Shown here: piece after piece, positions 6,768-14,759 of the stretch | Position numbering within the stretch: position 1 is the stretch's first letter | Layout of the letters: each line of letters begins with the position of its first letter | Source of the DNA: Bacillota bacterium | GTDB lineage: Bacteria; Bacillota; Clostridia; Lachnospirales; Lachnospiraceae | NCBI GenBank assembly: GCA_023399455.1 | Contig: JAEWPN010000137.1 | Location: 1 to 17,401, forward strand | DNA length: 17,401 nt | Direction: 5' to 3' | Made by a program: the position numbers and the translations under genes | The notes under the pieces: model-generated | What the model was told of the DNA's origin: nothing | Databases searched by the model: none | What the model saw: only the letters and a program-made list of their open reading frames with translations

Positions 6768-8529
6768 CTCATTTAAGGACGACGAGCAGACGATAGAAGT
6801 CAGCAAGCTAAAGACTCTGCTCAGACTCCTCTCCTATCTTTTAACATACAAGAAAGAAATACTGGGGGTGCTTGCCATTATGGCCTTCTGCGTATTCGTT
6901 TCCCTTTTGAATCCGCTGATTATGGAATCTGCTGTGGATGATTATATTTCCAAGGGCAATGTCGCAGGACTGTTCAAACTCATAGGCTTTGCCCTCTCGC
7001 TTAATATCCTCATGGTCATCGGCATCAAAATCCGTATGTACGTCATGGCTAAGGTATGTAACAATATACTCGTTACCATACGTCAGGATCTATACAGCCA
7101 CATACAGACCTTGGACTTTCACTTTTTCGACAGCCGTCCTACGGGAAAGATTCTCGCCCGCATCATCGGAGATATCAACTCCTTAAAAGACGTGCTCTCT
7201 AACTGTGTTACGACGCTGATTCCCGATTTCATTACGATATGCGCCGTAGTAATCATTATGTTTATTAAAAATCCGGTACTGGCGGCAGCTTCCTTGATCA
7301 GTACTCCGCTCATGGCAATATGCCTCTTTCTTATTCAGGTATATTCCCATAAAAGATGGCAGATATTCAGGAAGAAGTCTTCTAATCTAAACGCCTTTGT
7401 GCATGAAGACTTTTCCGGCATACGTATCATTCAAAGCTTTACTGCAGAGGAAGAAACGAAGCAGACCTTCCGGGGGCTGGTGAAGGAACACAGGGATTCC
7501 TTTATCTCTGCCATCCGTCTAAACGACGCCTTCGGTTCAGTCATCGACTTCTGCTGGGGTATCGGTACCGTCATGCTCTATTATACAGGCATTATGATAC
7601 TGGGTACTGATAAGGTATCCGTAGGTATCCTCATCGCTTTCGGTACTTATATTTCCATGTTCTGGCATCCGATTATGAACCTGAGTAACTTTTATACGCA
7701 GCTCATTACGAATATAAGCGGCGCAGAGCGCGTCTTCGAGATCATGGACACCAACGCGGAAATTACCGATGCAGATATGGTTATCGACATCCCCCCCATC
7801 GAAGGAAAAGTATGCTTCGAGCATGTCACCTTTTCCTATGACGGAACTACAAAGGTGTTGGACGATGTGAGCTTTACGGTCGAACCGGGCGAAACCATCG
7901 CTCTCGTAGGGCCTACCGGTGCCGGTAAGACGACCATAGTCAATCTGATCAGCCGCTTCTACGATGTGCAGCAAGGCAATGTATATGTGGACGGTCACGA
8001 TGTGAAGACAGTTTCCATCGAAAGCCTTCGTAAGCAGATGGGCATTATGACGCAGGATAACTTCCTTTTTTCAGGTACTATAAAGGACAATATTCTCTAC
8101 GGTAAGCTGGATGCGTCCGACGAGGAAATCGTAACGGCATCAAAAACCGTTCATGCCGACAGCTTCATTTCTAAAATGGAAAAAGGCTATGATTCGGAGC
8201 TTTCCGAGCGCGGCGGCGGCTTGTCCGGCGGACAGAAACAGCTCCTCGCCTTTGCCAGAACCATGGTGTCTATGCCCAAGATACTTATACTGGACGAAGC
8301 CACTTCCAGTATCGATACGCAGACGGAACTTCTCGTCCAAGCAGGCATCGAAAGCCTGCTGAAGGGACGTACCTCTTTTGTGGTAGCCCACCGTCTGTCT
8401 ACCATACAGAAAGCCGATCGTATCTTCTATATCGATAACGGCCGCATTATCGAGGAGGGTTCTCCCTCAGAGTTAATGAAAAAAAGAGGCTTCTACTACA
8501 ATTTATATATGTCTCAGTTTTATTGCTGA
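6757..8529 (+). CDS. heterodimeric ABC exporter, catalytically canonical subunit (BmrD/LmrD/TM288-like)
   Basis: This is the second half-transporter of the pair, 590 aa: six membrane helices (about 35-330) followed by an ATPase domain. I start it at the ATG at 6757, with GGGAGGTG 7 nt upstream and an 11-bp overlap with the previous gene. Motifs are Walker A GPTGAGKTT (385-393), Q-loop IMTQDNFLFSG, signature LSGGQKQLL, Walker B ILILDEATSSID with the catalytic Glu514, and switch histidine VVAHRLST. With Asp in the partner at this position, the complex should have one canonical and one degenerate ATP site. Overlap and coupling support a fixed 1:1 complex in the cytoplasmic membrane. No MarR- or TetR-type regulator gene lies next to it. 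Confidence 0.9.
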   Translation: MPINSFKDDEQTIEVSKLKTLLRLLSYLLTYKKEILGVLAIMAFCVFVSLLNPLIMESAVDDYISKGNVAGLFKLIGFALSLNILMVIGIKIRMYVMAKVCNNILVTIRQDLYSHIQTLDFHFFDSRPTGKILARIIGDINSLKDVLSNCVTTLIPDFITICAVVIIMFIKNPVLAAASLISTPLMAICLFLIQVYSHKRWQIFRKKSSNLNAFVHEDFSGIRIIQSFTAEEETKQTFRGLVKEHRDSFISAIRLNDAFGSVIDFCWGIGTVMLYYTGIMILGTDKVSVGILIAFGTYISMFWHPIMNLSNFYTQLITNISGAERVFEIMDTNAEITDADMVIDIPPIEGKVCFEHVTFSYDGTTKVLDDVSFTVEPGETIALVGPTGAGKTTIVNLISRFYDVQQGNVYVDGHDVKTVSIESLRKQMGIMTQDNFLFSGTIKDNILYGKLDASDEEIVTASKTVHADSFISKMEKGYDSELSERGGGLSGGQKQLLAFARTMVSMPKILILDEATSSIDTQTELLVQAGIESLLKGRTSFVVAHRLSTIQKADRIFYIDNGRIIEEGSPSELMKKRGFYYNLYMSQFYC

Positions 8530-8548
8530 TTTTTCGGTACATTTTTTT

Positions 8549-8705
8549 GAGTGCCCATAAGGAATTTACTTATTACTGTTCACTCCGTTCACAGCAACCC
8601 ATGATTTCCGCATTTCAATTCGCTTCCCGAAGCAGAAATCATCTCCTGAATCATATTCTCTGTGTGAACAGTAATATTTATTTCTTATATGGGCGCTTTT
8701 TAGTA
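8549..8705 (+). repeat. about 150-nt self-complementary element (large imperfect hairpin) with 3' T-run
   Basis: The arms at 8553-8583 and 8664-8694 are inverted copies of each other. The inner 13 bp (TATTACTGTTCAC with GTGAACAGTAATA) match perfectly, as do the outer 7 bp (GCCCATA), and the outer end extends to 11 bp counting G-U pairs. Inside, ATGATTTC (8601-8608) pairs with GAAATCAT (8635-8642), with a GCTT-CCCG-AAGC tip (8622-8633). A second GTTCAC copy at 8587-8592 could compete for the same partner. The right arm is followed by CTTTTTAG, so the element may terminate the exporter operon. No ORF, transposase or clear target-site duplication was seen. It could be a MITE-like repeat, a structured RNA or an elaborate terminator. 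Confidence 0.6.
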
Positions 8706-8766
8706 TTTTTATATATTCTTATAAGCATTTCTCCTTATTTTAATGAGCATTTTTACTATTTTTTCG

Positions 8767-8795
8767 TTGACTTTTCCCCTTAATTCATGTATTAT
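8767..8795 (+). promoter_or_regulatory. promoter of the ligase-symporter-thioesterase unit
   Basis: TTGACT (8767-8772), a 17-bp spacer and TATTAT (8790-8795). Transcription would start about 70 nt before the ligase ATG at 8874. The leader holds GCGCATTGCG...GCGC (8817-8826), which can fold weakly. No known fatty-acid regulator box was recognised. Confidence 0.65.
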
Positions 8796-8873
8796 TTACT
8801 TTATTGGCGCATTGCGTTAAAGCGCGAAAAATTATTAATAACTATTATTTATTGCATACGGAGAAATATTAAA

Positions 8874-10511
8874 ATGCCTATCATTAATCTATTGGAAAAA
8901 AACTGTAAGAAATTCGGAGAAGATATCTGTCTTGTCGAGATCAATCCCGAGGTGAAGGAAAACCGCCGGGTCACATGGAAGGAATATGAGTTGATGGAGC
9001 CGAGTCCCCTTTCTCACTACCGCAGGGAGATCACATGGAACGTCTTCAACGAAAAGGCCAATCGCTTCGCCAATCTTCTGCTTGGCAGAAACGTAAGGAA
9101 GGGTGATAAAGTGGCAATTCTTCTTATGAATTGCCTGGAATGGCTTCCCATCTATTTCGGAATTCTAAAGACCGGTGCCTTGGCAGTCCCCCTCAACTTC
9201 CGCTATACTTCCGAGGAAATCCAGTACTGCGTGGATCTCGCCGAAGCGGACGTCTTGATTTTCGGTCCTGAATTCATCGGCCGTGTGGAGGAGAATGCCG
9301 ATTCCGTCAGCAAGAACCGCCTTTTGTTCTATGTGGGAGAAAATTGCCCCAGCTTCGCCGAGGACTATAATTCGCTGGCCGCCAATTGCTCCAGTCAATC
9401 TCCTTTGATTCCCCTGACAGACGAAGATGATGCCGCCATCTATTTTTCTTCTGGAACCACAGGATTTCCAAAGGCTATTTTACATAACCACGAAAGTCTG
9501 ATGCACTCCTGTCTCACGGAGCAAAACCATCACGGGCAGACAAAAGATGACGTTTTCTTATGTATTCCTCCGCTTTATCATACCGGGGCGAAAATGCACT
9601 GGTTCGGTTCCCTGCTTTCCGGCGGGAAAGCCGTCCTGCTTAAAGGAACGAAGCCTGAATACATATTGGATGCGGTATCCAAAGAAAAATGCACTATCGT
9701 ATGGCTTCTCGTTCCGTGGGCTCAGGATATTCTGGAGGCCTTGGACTGCGGAAGAATCTTCCTTGGGGACTACGATTTATCGGGATGGAGGCTTATGCAC
9801 ATCGGCGCTCAGCCTGTTCCGCCCAGCCTTATCAAGCATTGGAAGAACTATTTTCCCCATCATGCCTACGATACCAACTACGGCTTAAGCGAGTCCATCG
9901 GCCCCGGCTGCGTACATTTGGGTGTGGAAAATATTCATAAGGTAGGGGCCATCGGCAAAGCCGGTTATGGCTGGGAAATTAAAATCGTGGATGAGAACCG
10001 CTGCACGGTCACTCACGGTGAAGTTGGTGAGCTTGCAGTAAAGGGGCCCGGTGTCATGACCTGCTATTACAACGACAAAAAGGCCACGAAGGAAGTACTC
10101 TCCGATGACGGATGGCTATTTACCGGAGATATGGCCCAGGAGGATGCGGACGGTTTCATCTTTCTCGTAGACAGGAAAAAGGATGTCATAATCAGCGGAG
10201 GAGAAAATATCTATCCGGTACAAATCGAGGATTTTCTGCGCGCTCACAAGGCCATTCACGACGTTGCAGTCATCGGTCTGCCGGACAAGCGTCTCGGAGA
10301 AATTACGGCGGCCATTATCGACCTAAAGCCGGGCACAGAATGCACGAAGGAAGAAATCGATGAGTTCTGTCACAAGCTTCCCCGCTACAAAAGGCCGCAC
10401 AAGGTTATCTTCGCAGATATACCGCGCAATCCTACCGGCAAGATCGAAAAGCCCAAGCTTCGGGAGAGATATTGCGGCGAAAACCTTGTAGCAGCTCAAA
10501 ACCGCGGTTAA
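8874..10511 (+). CDS. AMP-forming acyl-CoA ligase (class I adenylate-forming enzyme)
   Basis: The enzyme should activate a carboxylic acid to an acyl-adenylate and then to an acyl-CoA. The 545-aa protein shows the core motifs in order: phosphate loop YFSSGTTGFPKA (190-201), YGLSES (336-341), FTGD (416-419) with the ribose-binding aspartate, the hinge and C-domain start DRKKDVIISGGENIYP, and the catalytic lysine in PTGKIEK (Lys523). I start at the ATG at 8874, preceded by GGAG about 10 nt upstream. Upstream codons in the same frame extend into the promoter -10 and are excluded. The N-terminus carries a segment between two similar VTWKEY/ITWNVF stretches. Acyl specificity (fatty, aryl or other) cannot be read from the sequence. 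It is followed after 65 bp by a symporter and then a thioesterase. Confidence 0.88.
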   Translation: MPIINLLEKNCKKFGEDICLVEINPEVKENRRVTWKEYELMEPSPLSHYRREITWNVFNEKANRFANLLLGRNVRKGDKVAILLMNCLEWLPIYFGILKTGALAVPLNFRYTSEEIQYCVDLAEADVLIFGPEFIGRVEENADSVSKNRLLFYVGENCPSFAEDYNSLAANCSSQSPLIPLTDEDDAAIYFSSGTTGFPKAILHNHESLMHSCLTEQNHHGQTKDDVFLCIPPLYHTGAKMHWFGSLLSGGKAVLLKGTKPEYILDAVSKEKCTIVWLLVPWAQDILEALDCGRIFLGDYDLSGWRLMHIGAQPVPPSLIKHWKNYFPHHAYDTNYGLSESIGPGCVHLGVENIHKVGAIGKAGYGWEIKIVDENRCTVTHGEVGELAVKGPGVMTCYYNDKKATKEVLSDDGWLFTGDMAQEDADGFIFLVDRKKDVIISGGENIYPVQIEDFLRAHKAIHDVAVIGLPDKRLGEITAAIIDLKPGTECTKEEIDEFCHKLPRYKRPHKVIFADIPRNPTGKIEKPKLRERYCGENLVAAQNRG

Positions 10512-10523
10512 AAATATACGAAC

Positions 10524-10555
10524 AATTCATATTCATGTAACTTATGAATTCATAT
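10524..10555. promoter_or_regulatory. direct and inverted repeats in the ligase-symporter gap
   Basis: AATTCATAT occurs twice (10524-10532 and 10547-10555), and TATGAATTCATA (10543-10554) is a perfect 12-bp palindrome. The first copy can also pair with TATGAATT (10543-10550). The site lies about 20 bp before the symporter start and may be an operator or a weak AT-rich mRNA hairpin. Confidence 0.3.
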
Positions 10556-10576
10556 CACTTATGAGAGGGTAAAACT

Positions 10577-12115
10577 ATGATTATAAAGTTATCGATGTTA
10601 ATATTATTCTTTGCAATTATGATAGGCATCGGCTTTTATTGCAGAAAGCATGCCACCGATGTCAATGGCTTCGTTTTGGGAGGAAGGAATGTAGGGCCAT
10701 GGCTTTCCGCTTTCGCCTACGGAACTTCCTATTTCTCCGCCGTTATCTTTGTCGGCTATGCCGGACAATTTGGCTGGAAATACGGCATTTCTGCCACATG
10801 GATCGGCATCGGCAACGCTCTGTTAGGCTCCATGCTCGCATGGGTAGTCTTAGGCCGCCGAACCCGTATTATAACTCAGCATCTGAACAGCGCTACCATG
10901 CCCGAATTTTTCGGCAGGCGCTTTCATAGCAACCGTCTGAAGATTTGTGCTTCAGCCATCGTATTCATCTTTTTGATTCCTTATACCGCATCCTTGTACA
11001 ACGGGCTTTCCAGATTGTTTGGAATGGCGTTCAACATCGATTATACGGTTTGTATCATTATTATGGCTGTACTCACCGGTATCTACGTGATCGCCGGTGG
11101 CTATATGGCTACTGCCATTACCGATTTCGTTCAAGGCATTATCATGCTTTTTGGAATCACAGCGGTCATTGCTGCAATCTTAAAAAACAACGGAGGCTTT
11201 TCTGAAGCCATTAACAGCCTCGCTGCTCTTACCGATGAAACAGTATCCTCCCAGCCGGGAGTGTTCGCCTCCTTCTTCGGTCCGGATCCGTTAAACCTTC
11301 TTGGGGTGGTGATTCTGACCTCCCTGGGCACTTGGGGACTTCCTCAGATGGTTCAGAAATTCTATTCCATTAAAAGCGAAGCTTCCATCAAAAAAGGAAC
11401 TATTATATCTACACTTTTCGCTATCGTCATTTCCGGCGGCTGCTATTTCCTCGGCAGCTTCGGACGCTTGTACTCGGACCGCAGCAATATTGCAGCAGAG
11501 GGTTACGATTCCATCGTTCCTACCATGATTTCCAGTCTTTCGCCTGCACTTATGGGATTAGTTATCATATTGGTGCTCTCCGCTTCCATGTCCACGCTGT
11601 CCTCTCTTGTCATGGCTTCCAGTTCCACATTGACAATTGACTTTATAAAGGATAATATTATTAAAAACATGAGCGAAAAAAAGCAGCTTTTAAGCATACG
11701 TATCCTTATTGTAGTGTTCATCGCCATCTCCGTGGTGATCGCCGTCATACAGTACAAGCAGAACATCACGTTTATTGCCCAGCTCATGGGCGTATCATGG
11801 GGTGCTTTGGCAGGATCATTCCTCGCGCCCTTCCTCTACGGCTTATATTGGAAGAGAACCACTGCTGCGTCCGTATGGACCGCGTTCATCTTTGGTTCAG
11901 GATTTATGATATGCAACCTGCTCTTGCGCAGCTACTTTCCCGCCATTTTACAATCGCCCATCAATGCCGGTGCGTTCGCCATGGTGGCAGGGCTTATCCT
12001 TGTACCCGTTGTCAGCTTGTTTACGCCTAAGCTGGAGGCTTCCTTCATAAACGCCTCTTTCTCCTGCTATGACAAAACGACTCAGGTGCCCGTAAAGGAA
12101 GATTTAGGAAAATAA
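10577..12115 (+). CDS. sodium:solute symporter (SSS family)
   Basis: This integral membrane transporter of 512 aa has about 13 predicted membrane segments and should couple Na+ entry to solute uptake. Family features include the N-terminal segment FVLGGRNVGPWLSAFAYGTS with the conserved Gly-Gly-Arg loop, the GGYMATAITDFVQG segment around residues 174-187, and the SASMSTLSSLVMASSS stretch, whose serines and threonine match the conserved TM8 Na+ site of this fold. GAGAGGG precedes the ATG at about 8 nt. The solute (proline, pantothenate, short-chain acids, sialic acid and others occur in the family) is not readable. The preceding CoA ligase and following thioesterase point to a carboxylate, as an inference from context. 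Confidence 0.88.
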   Translation: MIIKLSMLILFFAIMIGIGFYCRKHATDVNGFVLGGRNVGPWLSAFAYGTSYFSAVIFVGYAGQFGWKYGISATWIGIGNALLGSMLAWVVLGRRTRIITQHLNSATMPEFFGRRFHSNRLKICASAIVFIFLIPYTASLYNGLSRLFGMAFNIDYTVCIIIMAVLTGIYVIAGGYMATAITDFVQGIIMLFGITAVIAAILKNNGGFSEAINSLAALTDETVSSQPGVFASFFGPDPLNLLGVVILTSLGTWGLPQMVQKFYSIKSEASIKKGTIISTLFAIVISGGCYFLGSFGRLYSDRSNIAAEGYDSIVPTMISSLSPALMGLVIILVLSASMSTLSSLVMASSSTLTIDFIKDNIIKNMSEKKQLLSIRILIVVFIAISVVIAVIQYKQNITFIAQLMGVSWGALAGSFLAPFLYGLYWKRTTAASVWTAFIFGSGFMICNLLLRSYFPAILQSPINAGAFAMVAGLILVPVVSLFTPKLEASFINASFSCYDKTTQVPVKEDLGK

Positions 12116-12139
12116 AAGTTCGCAGGCTATAAGAAAGGC

Positions 12140-12625
12140 ATGAGAAATAATATGAAGAAAAAACGCGTTCAGGATTCTATAACAGAACAGATTCACTTCT
12201 TGAAATATGAAGATATCAACGGAGAAGGCCGTCTTTTCGGCGGTCAGCTCGTTTCCTGGATCGATGAAGTAGCAGGAACCGTGGCTAAGCGCCATGCCGG
12301 TACCCAGATCACCACCGCCTCCATCGATAACCTTCAATTCAAAAGCGCCGCCTATCTTAACGATTTGGTTGTTATCATCGGCCATGTTACCTATGTAGGC
12401 AATACTTCCATGGAGGTAAGAGTGGATTCTTACGTGGAAGGCATCGACGGAATGCGCCGCCCGATCAACCGGGCCTTTTTAACTTTAGTCGCCCTCGACG
12501 ATGACCAGCGGCCCATACCGATTCCCTATGGACTCTTAATTGAAAGCGAAGTACAGCAGTTGGAATGGGATAATGCGAAGAAACGTATCGACTTGCGTAA
12601 ATACAGACAAAAAGAAGCGTTTTAA
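12140..12625 (+). CDS. acyl-CoA thioesterase, hotdog fold (YkhA/BACH-like)
   Basis: This cytosolic enzyme hydrolyses acyl-CoA to free acid and CoA. The 161-aa product has the single hotdog domain of the YkhA/brain acyl-CoA hydrolase group: RLFGGQLVSWIDEVAGT (31-47, the Gly-Gly-Gln and Asp region of the helix), TTASIDNLQF (58-67), and the typical C-terminal VALDDDQRPIPIP. The start is uncertain: AAGAAAGG lies only 1 nt before the ATG at 12140 but 13 nt before an in-frame ATG at 12152, which also fits homologues. It follows the symporter by 24 bp in the same unit. The final codons form part of the terminator stem. It may recover CoA when the acyl-CoA made by the ligase accumulates, which is inference. 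Confidence 0.9.
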   Translation: MRNNMKKKRVQDSITEQIHFLKYEDINGEGRLFGGQLVSWIDEVAGTVAKRHAGTQITTASIDNLQFKSAAYLNDLVVIIGHVTYVGNTSMEVRVDSYVEGIDGMRRPINRAFLTLVALDDDQRPIPIPYGLLIESEVQQLEWDNAKKRIDLRKYRQKEAF

Positions 12626-12642
12626 AAAACGCTTCTTTTTTT
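12609..12642. terminator. bidirectional terminator between the thioesterase and thiN genes
   Basis: AAAGAAGCGTTT (12611-12622) pairs perfectly with AAACGCTTCTTT (12627-12638) around a 4-nt loop that includes part of the thioesterase stop. T's continue to 12642 on the plus strand and A's from 12609 give a U-tract on the minus strand. It should end both convergent units. Confidence 0.9.
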
Positions 12643-12684
12643 AACCGACATAGTATAGGAACTTTCTACAAAACGTATTTTCTC

Positions 12685-13335
12685 TTACGCCCACGAAACA
12701 ATAAGAAGCAGCATTCCCTCTTCTACGGTTATCACACCCTCTTCACCTATGAATTCATTGCTGATGCCAATAGGGTAATCATTGGTTACCGTGGCTTCCC
12801 TTAACGGATATTTCATTCCGTCTATCGTAACGCCTCTCGCCTTTTCTCCAAGCGAAAATAACGATAGGAATCCGTCCATTCCTTTATCAAACTTTATGGA
12901 TTCGCTTTTTATTACGGTCATCATTACATTGGCATCCATGATATATGCTTTCCTGCCGTTATTTTTCAAGAAGCTAAGGCATTGAATATTAGCGATGGTA
13001 TGCTCCAGCCTTCCGCCCATGGCCCCATATATGCGAAAGTCCTTATACCCCCTTTCCATACCGATGCGCAGGGCTGCCAGGGTATCCGTATCATCCTTTT
13101 CAGGGTTTAGCATGATAACTTTTTCAGGATTTCCTTCCTTCATCTCCTCTATTTCCGGCCTGATGTTCTCATCTATGGAATCCATGTCGCCGATGAGCAG
13201 ATCAACTGCAAGCCCTACCAGCTTGCAATACAAATATCCGCCATCCACCGCGATGCAGAAATCTCCTTCTTTTTTATTGATTTCTATGGGGGTAAAATCT
13301 CCTGCCCCGACTACGATACACTTTCCTTCACCCAA
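12685..13335 (-). CDS. thiN: thiamine pyrophosphokinase
   Basis: The enzyme transfers pyrophosphate from ATP to thiamine, giving thiamine diphosphate directly, and acts in salvage. Family motifs are AVDGGYLYC (29-37), DLLIGDMDSI (45-54), KDDTDTLAA (80-88) and GAMGGRLEHTIANIQ (104-118). The C-terminal half has the beta-rich thiamine-binding domain. I place the start at the TTG at 13335, giving 216 aa, because AAAGGAG (13350-13344) stands 8 nt upstream. An in-frame GTG at 13389 lies inside the previous gene and has no such site. That AAAGGAG overlaps the TAA stop of the upstream TPR gene, so translation is probably coupled. In many Firmicutes thiN follows rsgA and rpe; that context is absent here. 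No TPP riboswitch was recognised nearby. Confidence 0.9.
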   Translation of the reverse strand: MGEGKCIVVGAGDFTPIEINKKEGDFCIAVDGGYLYCKLVGLAVDLLIGDMDSIDENIRPEIEEMKEGNPEKVIMLNPEKDDTDTLAALRIGMERGYKDFRIYGAMGGRLEHTIANIQCLSFLKNNGRKAYIMDANVMMTVIKSESIKFDKGMDGFLSLFSLGEKARGVTIDGMKYPLREATVTNDYPIGISNEFIGEEGVITVEEGMLLLIVSWA

Positions 13336-13348
13336 TCCAGACACTCCT

Positions 13349-14704
13349 TTAATATGTTTTCTCCCACTGGTAAGGTCCGCCCCAGTCACCGATCATGTCC
13401 GTCGTCATTCCTTCCTCCGTCCACGTTCTCGTCTCGAAATGATAATTCATCTCCGCCTCGAAAGAATTCTCCTTCTGTACATTGCTGTACATATAGCTGA
13501 TGACGTACTGCGTATGAGGGAAATAGCTTTCTCCTTCCTTAGCCGGTTCGTAGGCAATACAGGATCGTTGAATTCCTTCGTCTGTCATCTTATTTCCCCA
13601 TACCGTTATTATTCCCGCTGTGGTTTCATCGTCCTCGAATTCCGGGAATCGGAAGGTCCATGTTCCGTCTGTTTGTTTCAGGATCACCGTCTCACGGCTT
13701 ACCGGTATATAGGTTTCTCCGCTCCAGTATTCCATCGTGCCGTTAATGAACGCATCCCGAATCTGTGTATAGTCTTCTGAAACGACAAAATCCTTAGCCG
13801 CCTCATAATTTCCGGCATCAAATGAGGCAAATATATCCGCAAAGACGCTTTGAACCGATTCTTCCTTATTCAGGCAGGAAAGCAGCCTGTTTACAGCTTC
13901 ATTCTCTCCCAGTGCCGATACCTTCTCTAAAAGGCTACGATAAGCTTCCGCATGTGTTCTGCTTATCTTTAGTTCGGGAACATCTATAAGGGCATATCTG
14001 AAAATAATATTCTTCACATCTTCAGAAGAACTTATCCCGTAAATGTCAAATAATTTATCCATTATCTGCTGATAAAGGAGAAACTGGCAGGCCTCCTGTC
14101 CATTCACATCATAAAAAAAGTCTGTGTCATTTTTCTCCTGAAATCCCAGAATAACACGTTCGTAAGCGGTGTTCATAAGCTCCAGTGCATCCGTATTATT
14201 CTCATCCATCTCAAGTGCACTCAAGATCTTCCGGACAGTCTCCAAGGTGCAGGCACCGTCGTTTATCTCCGCCACCGCTTCGTTCAAAATAGTGGTACAA
14301 TAATACTTAAGCAGGCCTTCGTCCTGTGTATTCTGCCAGCCCTCAAGAAGTACCTTCGTTGCCTGTTGACTGTCTTCCTTGCTAAAATATGCGTTCGCCA
14401 TATAGCGGTATGCTTTGACGGAAGTGGAATCTATCTTCAATGCTTCTTCGTAATATGCGATTGCTTCATCGAAAGCTTCCTCCTGAGTGTATTCCTCTCC
14501 TGCCTTTAACTCTCTGTCCAGTTTAAGCGCCGGCAGATTCCAGATAAGAGCAAAGCAGCCCCCTGCGGCCGCAAGTACCAATATGACAGCAAAGATTCTT
14601 TGAAGAAGGACTATCCTGCGTCTCACTCTTCTCCTTCTCTCCCTTTTTTCGCCTCTGGAAGTCTCTATCCCGTTCGTTTTTTTATTCTTATTTTCATTTC
14701 CCAT
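13349..14704 (-). CDS. membrane-anchored TPR-repeat protein of unknown function
   Basis: The 451-aa product starts with a very basic cytosolic segment (RERRRRVRRR, 21-30), then a single hydrophobic segment (about 31-56) that should anchor it with the rest outside the membrane. TPR-like helices follow (about 62-125), including EEAFDEAIAYYEEALKID and AYRYMANAYFSKED. The middle is acidic and helical. The C-terminal 150 residues are beta-rich and carry many aromatic residues around WSGETY, TWTFRF and GGPYQW. I use the ATG at 14704, though its ribosome binding site is weak. A TTG at 14785 would add 27 residues but has no proper spacing to an RBS. Upstream lie a palindrome and a hairpin. Its stop codon is embedded in the thiN RBS. 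I do not recognise the specific family. Confidence 0.75.
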   Translation of the reverse strand: MGNENKNKKTNGIETSRGEKRERRRRVRRRIVLLQRIFAVILVLAAAGGCFALIWNLPALKLDRELKAGEEYTQEEAFDEAIAYYEEALKIDSTSVKAYRYMANAYFSKEDSQQATKVLLEGWQNTQDEGLLKYYCTTILNEAVAEINDGACTLETVRKILSALEMDENNTDALELMNTAYERVILGFQEKNDTDFFYDVNGQEACQFLLYQQIMDKLFDIYGISSSEDVKNIIFRYALIDVPELKISRTHAEAYRSLLEKVSALGENEAVNRLLSCLNKEESVQSVFADIFASFDAGNYEAAKDFVVSEDYTQIRDAFINGTMEYWSGETYIPVSRETVILKQTDGTWTFRFPEFEDDETTAGIITVWGNKMTDEGIQRSCIAYEPAKEGESYFPHTQYVISYMYSNVQKENSFEAEMNYHFETRTWTEEGMTTDMIGDWGGPYQWEKTY

Positions 14705-14724
14705 ATTTATACCTATGCTTCTTT

Positions 14725-14742
14725 CAAAGTCTGGAGACTTTG
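14725..14742. promoter_or_regulatory. 18-bp palindrome upstream of the TPR-protein gene
   Basis: CAAAGTCT (14725-14732) and AGACTTTG (14735-14742) form a perfect 8-bp inverted repeat around GG. It lies 21-38 bp before the TPR gene's ATG. It could be a repressor site or a leader hairpin; the two-base centre disfavours a simple RNA hairpin and favours a dimeric protein site. Confidence 0.4.
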
Positions 14743-14759
14743 TGCGTAACACAAATCTC

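Larger units (their letters stand above)
8530..8873. other. 344-bp intergenic region between exporter and acyl-CoA ligase genes
   Basis: It contains the self-complementary element at 8549-8705, an AT-rich stretch at 8705-8766 in which I see nothing, and a sigma-A-like promoter at 8767-8795. A 78-nt leader with GCGC repeats then leads to the ligase start. ORFs crossing this region lack ribosome binding sites and run through the hairpin. Confidence 0.7.

Noticed and set aside
8523..8783. An 86-codon plus-strand ORF across the gap after the exporter.
   Set aside because: It overlaps the exporter stop, has no ribosome binding site, and runs through the self-complementary element. Its composition looks like random AT-rich translation.
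12995..13780. A 261-codon plus-strand ORF opposite thiN and the TPR gene.
   Set aside because: It is antisense to two convincing genes, has no RBS, and has the serine/proline-rich composition typical of a shadow frame.
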